From: Spirometra erinaceieuropaei
Lineage: Eukaryota; Platyhelminthes; Cestoda; Diphyllobothriidea; Diphyllobothriidae
DNA length: 64,000 nucleotides
Assembly: GCA_902702965.1 (NCBI GenBank)
Contig: CACRXP010000629.1
Location: 180,813-244,812 of the forward strand
Direction: 5' to 3'
Shown here: in pieces, positions 44,079 through 55,409 of the stretch
How the letters are laid out: every line of letters starts with the position of its first letter
Numbering within the stretch: the stretch's first letter is position 1
Notes under the pieces: generated by a model
Seen by the model: only the letters and a program-made list of their open reading frames with translations
Told to the model about the DNA's origin: nothing
The model's database searches: none
Made by a program: the position numbers and the translations under genes

Positions 44079-44149
44079 TATTTAAGGTCCATAGAATCAG
44101 ATCGAAGTTTTTATATACGCATATTTGGGCCAAAATCCATCAGCCACAG

Positions 44150-44340
44150 TGAATAGCCGCGTAATATTCATTAGCTGTGGACAGGCAGTTAGTAGTATAC
44201 TTTAGGGTAAGGTGATTCCCTATTAACAGCATGGATAATAGTCAAAACTCCATACACGCGTGTTTCGCCGACACAGCTGCAAGTGGATAGGCTCGTCAAT
44301 GGGGGGAATTAAAAAGCAACAACATGAGAATCTTGCCAAT
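44150..44340. repeat. Dispersed repeat R3, copy 1
   Basis: It shares CCGCGTAATATTCA and, in the same order, an AGTATA word and GCGTGTTTCG.CGA with 60820-60990. Read on the minus strand it contains GGCGAAACACGCGTG, which could be a remnant of another hammerhead-like end. Class unknown. Confidence 0.45.
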
Positions 44341-44344
44341 TATT

Positions 44345-46030
44345 CCTCCTAGTCTCTACTTTGCTAAGAGCATCAACCTAGCGTCTGGGGAAAACAATGC
44401 ATACCATAATCATGTCGCTTCCACGTACCTATTTGTGGCACATAAATGTTTGATAAAAAGCAAAAGTGTTTTCAGCTACTAAGGCACATGTAACCACTGA
44501 AGAACAGCTACATTCCCTGGTGTGAAGAAATAACTAAAAATATTTACGCCTCAATTATGAAAAAGGGCAGCGACCTGGTGCTTCATAAATGTGGAGATAA
44601 TGTATAATGAAAATTATCGTAAGCTAGAGACCTGAAAAGACTGCTGATTATTCATCATGTTTTCATTTTAAATTGCTTCCTGAAGGGGAACGATATGTGC
44701 TGGAATCACGGACCCCCTCGAACTTAAATAATTCTTGATAAGTAGCCAAATCTGGATCTGATTCAGATGTCAGCATGCAGATGGAAAATTCTGTGCTGCC
44801 TGTAACAAACGGTGATTAGACATACTAAACTAGATTAACCTCACGAATATGGATAGTCTTTCGATAAGTATCAGCGCCGAGTTTGCATCAAATGTCAAAC
44901 GAGTGACTTTTGACTCATATCAGAATCAAACCAATTTTCATCCTTCTATTACGTATCTTCAACCTAGTTTCACTAAATATATCCAAGAAAGTCACGTTAG
45001 TGGCATACGGGCAGATTGAAATGCGACAGCCCTGTTTGTTCTTTTCCACTTTTTCCCGTCCACATGTGGGCGATTGTGGCGGCCCTCTGATCACAGATTT
45101 TCGTATATTTAACGTCGGGAAAAGTTTAATAGATAAAACGCGTAATTCATTTCAGCTCCTTGGGGATCATTAAGTTCTTCTGATTCAAATCCAATAAATG
45201 GTAAGTCAAAACAACTCTTGATTTGGTCCTCGAGTAATCAGCATAATTTGAATGTGGAACAAGTTTTCAAATTCGTAAGTACATCTTTATTATTATTACC
45301 ACCATCAGTGTTATATGCATTCTCGCAGTTCAGATATTATAGCGTTTCCCTGTCTACTTATTGCTACCAAGCTGTCTGTCATATCCGCGGCACTCTTGCT
45401 GTTTGCGTTAGCCAGCGAAATGTGAATTGACTGTGGACTTTTACAACTGGAGCCACCGAAAAATGGACTTATGAAGTAGCCTAGACAAATATTTCCGCTT
45501 ATGTTACCAAAGTGTTTTGGCAAAACGACAAAATACACGTTGATACACTGCAACACACATACAGTGGACTCCAAAAGATAAACCGAAAGGTAACAATTTA
45601 GCTTAAATAAATTGTAGACAGCATTTAGTATGCGACTTATAAATACAAAAAGAAGAGTTTACCTGTGAAGATGGCTACAGACCTTCTTCGAGAAACACAG
45701 GAATGTGGAACATTTCATAGATGAGTCATCCGTGCAGCAAGGCATTTTCCTATCATTTAAACTACATCCGTATTAATGCGCTAGCCTATCCGGAACGTTG
45801 CGTGTAGAAACAGCACAGACAACACCGAAACCGATGTTGGCTTTACGTAAATGTCTTATCATGGAAGTGAATCAGAAGGCATAGTAAAATCCCGATGAAG
45901 TGATGACACGACTGCACGGATGCGCCGTACCTCAGGTGACCTCGAGCTTAATTCCAGCGGAAACCTATTCCTATGCTCAAGCTTTAAACATACAGATAGC
46001 ATTAAACCTCTCTTAGCTATAGCACTAACT
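44345..46030. other. No recognised feature
   Basis: The 87-codon frame at 44910-45173 contains GDCGGPLI, resembling the serine-protease GDSGGPL box, but the Ser is Cys and nothing else fits. Otherwise unremarkable. Confidence 0.4.
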
Positions 46031-46039
46031 GTCAGCCTT

Positions 46040-46255
46040 ACACTTCGATGCTTAATCCTTGTATCCCCAAAACTAACCCTAACCCAATACCTACTTTCCT
46101 GGAAATGGCAGAATTCGTGGTTGCGGGGAGGGGTGGAATAGGAGCCCCTCCCATTATTAAAGTATTGCTTCCAAGGTTTTCTTATTCTTGCGTCTTCACT
46201 TTAACCCTAACCACAACCCTTATTCTTCCCCTCATAACCCCAAAAATTATCCTAA
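46040..46255. repeat. Sparse telomere-like words
   Basis: AACTAACCCTAACCC at 46070-46085 and TTAACCCTAACC at 46200-46212, separated by unrelated DNA. Possibly two old remnants. Confidence 0.4.
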
Positions 46256-46527
46256 CTCTGGACCTCGATCTGAGCTCCACCTGGAATTTAGACCGAGGCA
46301 ATCCGTATTAAGGGGGTTCTAATTCCCGTGTCTAACGCTTCTAGGCATGATGGCTTAAAGGTATTCTAACTAAAGACTGGACCTAGCGCTAAACAACTTC
46401 GAATGCAGAATCTGAATGCGCAGTGGAAATAGAGTCAAGAGCGTGAAGATGGGTTCAAGTAATGTAAAAAATGAAGGTTACCAATACCTCTGCGTAAAGT
46501 GGTAATTCTTTCATGGTTTCTCATCAG

Positions 46528-46822
46528 TGAGTTGATCTGTCAATTTTTTATCCGCTTAACACTAACGATGCATCTGGTGAACAGTGAGTCGAAAGTCTGT
46601 CTTGACGTCGTATACGAAAGACCACTGCTGACTCTTCTTTCATGGGTGGTGGCCGCCATGATTAGATCTCTGTCTGTTGACCCCGATATACGAAACCATA
46701 GCGATTACAAAGTGTTCCTGGATTCTTGCTGCCGCAGCGGAGACATTTTCACATTGGCAATCGAGTGCGTGAACTCTGTTTTTTCTGCTCCTAGTTCGGC
46801 TTACCGAGGCAATCGCGAATGA
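46528..46822 (+). CDS. Candidate terminal coding exon (~98 codons), unknown protein
   Basis: Acceptor TTCTTTCATGGTTTCTCATCAG, then an open frame to TGA at 46820. It reads ELICQFFIRLTLTMHLVNSE, SKVCLDVVYERPLLTLLSWV, VAAMIRSLSVDPDIRNHSDY, KVFLDSCCRSGDIFTLAIEC and VNSVFSAPSSAYRGNRE. Two hydrophobic stretches might be buried helices. Entry phase 2. The frame also has an ATG at 46499, so an intronless 107-residue reading is possible. No family recognised. Confidence 0.35.
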
Positions 46823-47294
46823 AGGATATATGGCATCCACTTCCCAGCCGCTACGCCCAAGGCCCGAACCAGTCCGGACAGATTCAACAGGAGAAACGAA
46901 AAAAAAAATCATACGGCACCAACAGCCGACGTCTGCGGAGAAGTAGGCAGTCCCAACCGGATGTCCTGTGACCGGTGTGACTATCTCACCGAAGTGCTCG
47001 CATGGCCGAAAGGACCACGCACAAGCGTCAACCGCGGACTGACGAGTGAGGCGGAGTCAACGAGCAGTCTGACTCCATTTCGGCTGCGACAACCGCAAAG
47101 GGCATGTATGTATGAGTAGCTGATGTAGTGTGCATTGCAAGATGATGCGATGAAAAAAAAGGAGACTCTTTGATAAATCGTGTCGTACGCGTGAATTGTC
47201 AACTCGCTGACACCTGTGACGGTAAAGGATCCGAGATCAACTGGATCTAATTTCGCACGTTAGGGAGAAGGACAGGCTGCCGTGAGTTGGCTTT

Positions 47295-48150
47295 TTGCTT
47301 AAGTTGTATCTTATTTCGTAGACGTACCTGCAGTAGACAAGCCCCAGCAGAAACAGGACAAGCGGCAGTTATAAGGCACGTAGACCCAATCATCGACCGA
47401 TGTCGCACGACTGGAGGTGACTACGAAGGGCTCTGTACGCCGGCGCCAGATCGATAAATCGATTGACCGAGTTCTCATCCGAGGCCCAGGCTTCAATCAG
47501 TTCTCGGCCTGTTTTGTTTCCAGCGTGGGTGACTATTTTGGTGGCGGCGAAGTCAAACTCGTGACCCATTTCGTAGGTGTGAGCGGCCACTTGTGATTAT
47601 GCGTCGCCTCGTCGCACAGCCCGTTTACGTTCGTGTATGCGCGATCGGAGCTTGCGTCCAGTCTGACCTGTGTAGTTCCGAGGACAGACTTAACACGGGA
47701 TGCGATACACTACTCCAGATTGCTCTTCGGGTTTTAACCGGTCTTTGATCTTCATGACCCTGTTGCGCATGGTGGTTTTGGGGCGGTGTGCGATTCCAAC
47801 CCCTAGCTCCGCAGCAATGCGCTCGGTCGCTTCTGAAACACCCTTGATGTATGGCAGAGAATGCCATATCGTCGGTGGCGTTGATGTTGGAGTTCTCTGG
47901 TGGCGACCGCGTAGGCAGCGACTTATGAATGCCCTCGGATAGCCATTTTGCACAAACTGGTCGCGGAGATAACGGGCCTCACGCGCTCTATCTTCCAGTT
48001 TGCTGCAATGAGTTTGGATCCGTTTGAAGAGTGTCTTCACACAGCTTCGTTTGTGAGCCACCGGATGGTTGCTGTGAAAACTGAGAAGCTGTGTGGTGTT
48101 CGTTGCCTTCCTATAAACCGTCGTTTCAAGTTCACCTCTGACGATGGACT
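47295..48150 (-). mobile_element. PLE-A fragment: post-RT region, linker and GIY-YIG domain
   Basis: The minus strand reads VYRKATNTTQLLSFHSNHPV, AHKRSCVKTLFKRIQTHC, REARYLRDQFVQNGYPRAF, IWHSLPYIKGVSEATERIAA, ELGVGIAHRPKTTMRNRVM, then SGVVYRIPC (GIY part). After a frame change come the HERKR-type segment, VAAHTYEMGHEFDFAATKIV and NKTGRELIEAWASDE with the conserved Glu, ending NRFIDLAPAYRAL. The RT palm is missing: the element is cut at about 48150, where an unrelated LINE tail in the opposite orientation begins. It is the same lineage as the fragment at 241-760. A frameshift lies near 47690. Confidence 0.78.
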
Positions 48151-48184
48151 CCTGTACGAGTCTGAAAGCTCAGAATAATAAACG

Positions 48185-48745
48185 AATTGTTCCGGTGCTC
48201 GATTCTTCTTCTTCTTCATTCAGGTACCTCGGCGTTACCTTGTCCTCAAATCTTTCATTTTTCCTCCATATTGAGTCCCTATTTACTAAAGTTCGTAAAC
48301 TTCTTTATTACATTCGTCGTTTACCTTCCTACCACACATCTCTACCCTTACTCTGGCGATTAATCGATGCCTGCATTCTTCCTCTTAACCTATACTACTC
48401 TACTGTCACTTTTTCTGGTTTGTTTAAAAAGGATCTTTTAATTTTCAAACGAGTCCTCCGCATGCTCTCTTCTGCTGCTGGTGATTCTTATCTTTTTTAG
48501 TTGACACGGAATTTCAATGCGGTCAAGTAATTTGCTGGTCGGATTATAGATGACGTTGCCCATCCCTTGCATTCTGATCTTATTTCTGCTAGGTCTTCCC
48601 ACCCGATGCGCCGCAGCTTCCGACTTATGTCATGTCGCACAACGGCTTATCGAGCTTCTATACTGCCATTCCTAGCGCGCTATCTTACGTGTGAAGAGAG
48701 AGAAATACAGAAGGTAAGACTTGAACTATCCTCATAATAATCGTT
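48185..48745 (+). mobile_element. Non-LTR retrotransposon (LINE) 3' end
   Basis: The frame to 48500 reads SSSFRYLGVTLSSNLSFFLH, ESLFTKVRKLLYYIRRLPSY, WRLIDACILPLNLYYSTVTF and KRVLRMLSSAAG. After a stop it continues with HSDLISARSSHPMRRSFRLM and FLARYLTCEEREIQKV. FRYLGVTL, the KVRKLLYYIRRL helix and the final helical region are the C-terminal end of a LINE ORF2 just after the RT thumb (CR1/Jockey-like; clade uncertain). The palm is absent. It abuts the 5'-truncated PLE-A in opposite orientation. Confidence 0.7.
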
Positions 48746-48879
48746 TCTTTTGTGTTAAACTTTGACTCTTGAATAATCTATTAACTTATTTACTGCCCAT
48801 AGTGAATGGAGCCAATATTTTGCAGAAAATTTTGATCTTATGATTTCAAAATAAAGCGACTTCCCTTCCCCTCTCAAAC

Positions 48880-48965
48880 CCTAACCACTTAACACAACCT
48901 CTTGACTCCAAACCCTGACCCTAACCCCTAACAGGTATGGTCACGAAATAGGATCTTGCCTTTTC
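48880..48965 (-). mobile_element. Partial mini-element of the 29.8-kb type with telomere-like DNA
   Basis: In reverse: CAAGATCCTATTTCGTGACC, ATACCTGTTAGGGGTTAGGG. This is the same end and same junction into telomere-like repeat as at 29821. The other end is not visible. A third trace of the end, without the repeat core, is at 47308-47345. Confidence 0.55.
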
Positions 48966-49479
48966 TCTTGTCAGAGTAAAGCGTGCATTCGGCAGAGCGT
49001 CACTGGCGGTGTGTTGTTCACACAGGTATCACTTGTCTGTGTCTAGCAGAGTGTTGGACATGTATTTGGTTGTTTTAGGATTAGAGTCGGGTGGTGCGAA
49101 AATAAGGGCACAGGGGTAACCAGCCAGACGTCCGTGGGGCGGCGAAAATTCGTGTACGCAGCTATGACTCATTACAGCTTAACAAGAAGTGTCTCAGCTC
49201 AGGCCTCCGGGGTGTCCGTGCGCGTCAGGAGTGGGCCTGGAGGTTGGCGCAGTTGTCGCGGTCATTGACGGACAAAGAGACGTCCTGAAAGGGGACACCC
49301 GACCCCCCGGACCCAGATACCAAACGAGGTCAAGAGGTCGTTAGGTTAGCCGGCCACAAATCTGCCGGGCCAATGTACATGACCACCGGAACTTGTGCGG
49401 CGAATTGGAGGTGGGTTGTCGTCAGTGCGCCATGGAGACGTAACTGTCTGTGGCTGGGTGCAGTTCCGGGATGATGTTG

Positions 49480-49975
49480 ATTCACCGCCTTAAATGTTTG
49501 CGAGTTTGACACGATCAACGCTGACAATGTCAGTCATGCTGTTGCAGTTGATGCCAAAATCTTTGTCAACTCGTCAAAGGACTTTTTACGGCCCATCATA
49601 AGGGGCTTGTGATGGCCGATCGACAAGAGAGGCGAAGGCATGGGTCAGTGAAGCCCGAGGGGATGTTGCGTTGAAATTGCGCATGGCACCGCCTAGCTGA
49701 TCCACATAACTACAAAGTTAAAAATGCGTTAGCGTATGTGAAGGACAGACTGACTCACCAGATGATCGGAGTGACGTTCCGTTTACAAGATCAATATTGG
49801 CGCAGTCGATGAAAGTGGAACGGAGGGACAACATCACCATGGGAAGATTAATAGACCATCGTGAAGGGTCAGTCATGACCATTAAGGCGGTCCTGAGTTG
49901 TCAGTGGAAACGTTTGACAATGTCAATTGCCTGGGGATGGTATTCTGTCCATATTCTCACGCCTGTTCTGTTTCA
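49480..49975 (-). pseudogene. Ty3/Gypsy integrase C-terminal remnant
   Basis: The minus strand shows, with stops and frame changes, a YHPQA-like motif near 49940, DIVKRFH, then MTDPSRWSINLPMVMLSLR (end of the integrase core, 49800-49900), YVDQLGGAMRNFNA (about 49690), PYDGP (49600), and TDIVSVDRVKLANI (about 49500), the last two belonging to the GPY/F module. This order is the integrase C-terminus of a Ty3/Gypsy LTR retrotransposon. The catalytic Asp residues and other pol domains are not seen. The downstream LTR should lie to the left (48970-49300), but was not delimited. Confidence 0.7.
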
Positions 49976-50489
49976 GTCATGTTGATCACCTCAGTATCAT
50001 CCCAGTCGGATCGATGATCACATTCAGGCGCGTGAGCCGACACGAGGGGCAAGGAGTCTCGTTAGTGAACGGCTCGCTTATATTCATTACTACGAAACCC
50101 AATACGTCGGCCTGTATTACCAGCATAAACACAGGATGCGGTAAATGACACCCGTTTTATGTTCAATGTGTGTATGTGTATGTGTGTGAGGCCCACAAAT
50201 GCGGGCCACGTGGATGATGCGCTGAACCATCACGGGGGCCATATTTGAATCTGGCAGGCGTTATCGGAGTTACGCACCATAACAAAGGCCAACATTTTGG
50301 GATGCGATGGCTGATCCGGCTGCTGGTGTACTTCGTGCACACTGGGACCCTGCCACACCCTATTTTTGTTGTGAATCAAAAACCTGGTTATTTGCTGTGT
50401 GGGCCATGGGGTGTAGTGTGGAACGCCGAGGTGCGGGCTCGACCGGACCATCCACCTGAGCCCTCCCCCCGTCTCCAGTCTTCTTGACT

Positions 50490-50650
50490 CTGTCTTGACA
50501 CGCGGCCCAGGTGGGAGTGGAGGGGAGACTGCGGTAGAGGCTATGCAAGTTTACTATCACTATAAACTAAATTTTCGCACAAGTCGCCGTCCGTGCTCCC
50601 AGCCTGCTGTGGTGCGTACGGTGGGCATTGTCGGCTGCGGCGGTCGAACT
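50490..50650 (-). repeat. SINE-like repeat R6, copy 1
   Basis: It shares GCCCAGGTGGG.GTGG.GGG, CGCAAATCTCCGTCC-like wording and a central CTATCGC..TAA with 52830-52960. GC-rich within AT-rich DNA. Origin unknown. Confidence 0.45.
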
Positions 50651-51014
50651 GTCGTGTGTACGTTGCTATGCGTAATGCCTCGCGTATGGAGGATGCTGGC
50701 TTGTGGACTTTGTTGATGCTGGAGTGCTTTATAGGACACAGTAAATCAAAAAGGCCAACAGAGAGACAGTCGTGAGACCACCACTCAAGCTTATTTTGCG
50801 TGTGCAATTAGATGTTTCGGAGTTGACATTGCACCTATCCAGCTGTCAATAATCAGCGTCAAATACTAATTCTCTTAATTACTCGTCTTTCATTAAAGGG
50901 AGAAGTTTAGTACTTGATTGGTAGATTTTATGTCTTAAAGCAGATAGCAGTAGACAGATGTGGTAAAATGGAGCTAATCGCATGTCATAAAAGTCACACA
51001 AAATAGAATAGATG

Positions 51015-51680
51015 CGCAGTTATTCTGAAATGTGTTTTCGATCCGTGTGGATTACATAAGGAGGGTTGTCATATTAATTACATGCAGCATAACGAAAGCC
51101 ATTTGAATGCTATGCTCAAAGAAAGAGCATCCTTTGGATTTAAAAAAGTTTCTTATTATGACGTTTCGCTAGACTTTTTAGTGTCCATTCATACTGCATC
51201 ACATCAGCACAACGTTATGATTCCTATGCCACTTCTTCTTAATGACGTAGAGAAATGTGTGATATAATGTTTTGAAAGAAAGTGCACAGTATTGAGTGAA
51301 GTAATCCTGAATGCATGTAGGACTGCAGATTGGCCAAAAAACCATTCGGGAATTTGAACTGAAAATACTAACACGAAGCAGAAAATTTAAACAATAATTA
51401 CCGTGCAACCAAATTAGTAATGGAGATAATATTTCTGAGCGCGTTTTCCCAAATAATATGTTTACACTTATGATGCTATTAAAAAGCAGTAGAAAACAAC
51501 TAAGACTATATGGATAATCATTTTCTTCAAAAGATTACATCCGGGTGTGACTGAAGAGCCTTGTCGTTTGTTGTGTGGTAATGAACATTGCCACCCTATT
51601 TGAGTGACATTTTTGCGATAGAAAATATTTTTCAGTATTTTTGTTCACGTTTCATAGGATAGCACATCTACCGTAGTTGT
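51015..51680 (+). repeat. FB element copy 6, strongly decayed
   Basis: Left trace TTCTGAAATGTGTTTTCG. Middle traces AATGACGTAGAGAAATGTGT and CCATTCGGGAATTTGAA. Right end TAGCACATCTACCGTAG, the reverse of the FB left end. Confidence 0.55.
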
Positions 51681-52014
51681 GATTTGTCAATGAAAAGAAT
51701 AGCCTGTTTTAATTGTTTGTTTTATTCGCGAAAGAGGGAGGCGGGGTTTAAGTATAGCCAACGCCATATCAGCCTACCTTATGAGACTCCGGTCGAGGAT
51801 AGTGCGTTCGATCACACTTGGACCTGAGTTATGGTCTTCTGTTGAGGTTTATTTGCCTACCATTCACCAATCACTACCACTCGTATTCTTCACTATTATT
51901 CATAAGTTTTGGTAGACCTGGCTAACTAAGAACAGCATAGCGTACAGTCACGTCAATCATTCTTTGTTATAATTGTAAGCCATTGTTGTAGTATTACTCA
52001 GGTTGCAGTCAGTG

Positions 52015-52680
52015 GTCGATCACATGAAATGCTGACCAAAATTCTGATATCCTCTCTCGATTAAGAAGGATTACCTAGGGGGCTTGAGTTACCAAATAAA
52101 GTGCGACTTAGTCCATGGTACAGTGAGTACCCGATATCATGAAATGTTCGCCAAAATTATGAAATGCGTTTTCCATTAGAAAAGATTACTTGGGTGGGGT
52201 TTTAATCATGATTGCCTTGCGGCATACTCCTAGAATATTTCGAATGTGGCAGGATGTCGGCGTTTGAATGAACTTCTTCTCAATCTCCTGTAGGAACCGT
52301 ACTCGGAAAAAATTAATACTTGCGTAGCATGCATTTTTCTAATTTATTTTCGACGTTTTTTGAAAATTCAAAGATATCTTATAGACACCACGAACAGAGT
52401 ATGATTTCTTTTAATACCTTGATAGAAAATCACGTCATCTTTATATTTTGTTCTCGCAGAAGGCGTATAAATAGGTTTCAAAAAGTGTTCGAATTCCCGA
52501 TTAACGTTGAGCCTGATCGATCGTTGCATTAGCGCGTAGTTCTTTCAGTCTACAAGGTGCATGCCTTCCGCGTAAGGAAAATCACATATTCTTATATGCC
52601 TTGGAAAAGATACCATGTAGAGTCATACAATTTTGTAATAGATGCGGACTATGTTGTATATTGTAAGTCTGCACTGACTG
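52015..52680 (+). repeat. FB element copy 7 (second subfamily), left end duplicated
   Basis: Two FB starts occur 110 bp apart (GATCACATGAAATGCTGACC and ATATCATGAAATGTTCGCC). The body then shares GATTGCCTTGCGGCATACTC, CAATCTCCTGTAGGAACCGT, GTAGCATGCATTTTTC and CCGCGTAAGGAAAATCACAT with the copy at 58.46 kb. No right inverted end. Confidence 0.65.
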
Positions 52681-52829
52681 ATGGACTTCGGCACAAATAT
52701 TCATGTCAAAATTCACTCTGAGCCTATAAGCCTCGATTAGCAATTACTTTCCGAGGTAATTAAAAAGTTGCAAATATAGGAGTGAGATGATACGCCAGGA
52801 CGCATATTCACGCCGCGCCGGCAACCTGC

Positions 52830-52960
52830 GTCCCATCTCACCCTCGAGCCCAGGTGGGGGGGGGAGTGGGGAGGAGAGAGTGCAGCACATGTCACGCAGG
52901 TCTTCTATCGCCGTAAGTTATTTCACGCGCAAATCTCCGTCCCTCCGTGATGCCCACGGC
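52830..52960 (-). repeat. SINE-like repeat R6, copy 2
   Basis: Partner of 50490-50650; see there. Confidence 0.45.
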
Positions 52961-53340
52961 GTCAATGAAAATATGAGTAATTAATTGATGAAACAAACCG
53001 ATCAGGCCCACATGCAGTCGAGGAGTTGCGTTTAACGGATAACTACAGCCGTTCGGGAGCGCGCAGCCGCACTTCAGTGTTTCACGTTTAATTTTCTCTA
53101 CTAGCCATCTAGCCGTGAAAGCCCATTGGCACTGGTTAGATTATTGTTTCTCTGAATCACACAAGTTTTCGGCAAGGATAGGGTATGTAGTCCCCTCGAG
53201 CGGCTTTCCAAAAATCTAACTTCTTATCTTATCTAGTAATGTGTGCTGCGTTCCAAGGCACAAATCGACGAGTGATTACCGAAGCGCGATCGATGGGCGC
53301 CCCCTATCATTGTATATACCCGATCACAACCGACAGTAGA

Positions 53341-53415
53341 ACGGGCCTGTGCCTCAGTGGTTAGTACGTTGGATTTCTAACCAAAAGATTGCGTGTGCGA
53401 TCTCCAGGTGTTCAA
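53341..53415 (+). repeat. tRNA-derived sequence (tRNA-Arg-like), probably a SINE head or pseudogene
   Basis: GGGCCTGTGCCTCAGTGGTT resembles an A-box and D-arm. TTGGATTTCTAACCAA resembles an anticodon arm with TCT. GTGTGCGATCTCC resembles a B-box. The anticodon stem has only four pairs and the T-arm does not pair well, so it is not a working tRNA gene. Confidence 0.5.
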
Positions 53416-53499
53416 CATTTCTTGCTCAGGTATGGCTGGCTGACGACGGCTCATAAGCCAGAAATGTCCATTTCTTTTTCCAGTGCGTGTGTATTTGAG

Positions 53500-53645
53500 A
53501 GTAGGGTTGGGACTCAGAAGGAGCTTAAGGAGGTTGGGCAAGGGTTTCATTGTTTGGGTTAGAGATTTGTGACAGGGTTCAGGATGCAGTTACGTTCGAG
53601 TTTTTCCTAAACGCTTATGTGTTAAGGGTTAGGGTTACCCAGTAA
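53500..53645 (-). repeat. Sparse telomere-like island
   Basis: AGTAGGGTTGGG, GTTTGGGTTAGAG and TAAGGGTTAGGGTTA over 145 bp on the plus strand, interrupted by other sequence. Confidence 0.5.
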
Positions 53646-54399
53646 AGCCATGCGCATGAGTGGTGTTAGAACCATAGTTAACCACGGTTTTCCCAGGGGG
53701 TTGCATAGCATACTATTGGCAAATTTTCAGTCAGCACATGATAGTTCGACCATCGATTTCGATGATGTCCACAGTCAGCACATACAAGTTATACACAGAA
53801 TCACACTTCACAGACGGTCGTATAATTTTCGGCATTTGCGACGGACAGAGATACTCGGTTAAAAAACTCTTTAGGTGCCGGAGCTTGAGTGGACATAACA
53901 GCATCCGCTGAACCATGCGAATCACGCATATGAATCATAGAGTGCATTATCGCATCAATATCAAATCATTTCTGCGCATGAAACGTGCTAACGTGCTGAG
54001 TGTTAAAATGTGCTGTCCAAACCGATCCATCCACAGTTAACGGCAGGATTGGAGGGTCGCCCAGCCATTCTGATGAGCCAGAAGACCGTTCCGCATTCTG
54101 AAGAACGAAAGGCAGGATCTGATTGGCTTTACTGTAGGCCGTCCTTGGATATTTCTGTATATACCCTTAATCATCAGACTTTGTTGTTAGGCGCGTAGCG
54201 ATAGACTCGTGTTCTTCGCCCTTCCTGTAAAGTTCTCTTTTAGGAATTAGATTGCGGGGTAGTAAGCCGGGCCCCAGCCAAGCCTTATGGCTAGAACATA
54301 ACATCATGTAACCTCCAGACACTTTACTGGGTATTCATGCCGGTCCGTTCGGCAAATTTCATGTGAAAAACATACCTGCCAGAGCAATACAGTTCGTTA

Positions 54400-55405
54400 T
54401 AACTGATTTTCTCCGCTTACACATCACCTATCATACGCCGAAATGTCGAAATTCGTTTCCGTTTCGAAAGTTTAATTACGTAGAGTTGTAAAACTAATGA
54501 TTTTGCAAAATCATTCTATAATAAACAAGTTACCTCAGGGTGTAGGCTTTCGAATGAACTTTTTCCGACTGAATTCAAGAACTATACTCTGCAAAAAGTG
54601 ACTTCTCAAGTAGCATGCACTTTTCTCATTGATTTTCGATGCCGTTAAAAATTCAATTATATTTCATGAAAACATGCGAAAAGTATTCATTCCTTCACTC
54701 TTTAGGTCGAAACTTACCTCTCCTTCTCATTTTATACTCGAGGGAATTGTACAATTCGGTTTTCAAAAACTTTCCCAATTCCTGAATAATTTTGAATGCG
54801 ACCGGCCGTCACACTTGCATTAAGGGTTTCCAAACTACAAGCCGTATACTTTCTACGTATGGAAAACCATACATTTCTCGACCGTAGTAAGATAGGAGCA
54901 TGTGGGGTTCATAAAATTTAGTAGTGGATTCGAGGCATATTGTTAACTTTACAACCCACATTAGTAAATGCCGAGACATGACGTTTTATTAATGCCCATT
55001 TCACGGTATTAAAAAAATTGCACAGTCAGAAACTTTGTAAAACCGAACAGTTCCCTTCCTTTGAGCATGAAATTGGGGAAAGACGCCATTTTCTACCAAA
55101 TGAACAAAAGAATGAATATTAGTATGCATGCATTTCATGAAATATATTGGAATTTGTAAGGAAATTGAAAATCTACGAGAAATTGCATTCTAATTAAATA
55201 GTCATCTTTTGCAGATTATATTTTTCCCGATAGTCGAAAAGAAGTTCTTTCGCGTGCGTACAGCCTGAGGTAACTGAATTATTATGTAATTATGGCACAG
55301 GACGATTAGTTCTATAACTCTTTTTAATTAATCTTTTCGGAACGGTAACGCACTTCGAAAATTCGCGAGACATTTTATGTGTTAGCCCACCTACTCTATT
55401 CCTTA
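54400..55405 (-). repeat. FB element copy 8, near complete, minus orientation
   Basis: The right end GTTAGCCCACCTACTCTATT has a decayed left partner. The inner parts TTTTCTCATTGATTTTCGATGC (left) and its reverse on the right mark the arms. The middle reads in reverse relative to copy 5: CCGGCCGTCACACTTGCATT and GGGTTTCCAAACTACAAGCC. Confidence 0.7.
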
Positions 55406-55409
55406 TGGA

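Noticed and set aside
44910..45173. Serine protease signature GDCGGPLI
   Set aside because: The catalytic Ser is Cys, no His or Asp box is present, and flanking residues do not fit a trypsin fold.
53341..53415. Functional tRNA-Arg gene
   Set aside because: A- and B-box-like words exist, but the anticodon and T arms pair poorly; kept only as a tRNA-derived repeat.
54040..54180. Hammerhead-like CTGATGA ... GAAA on the plus strand
   Set aside because: No stem II can be drawn between the box and GAAA.
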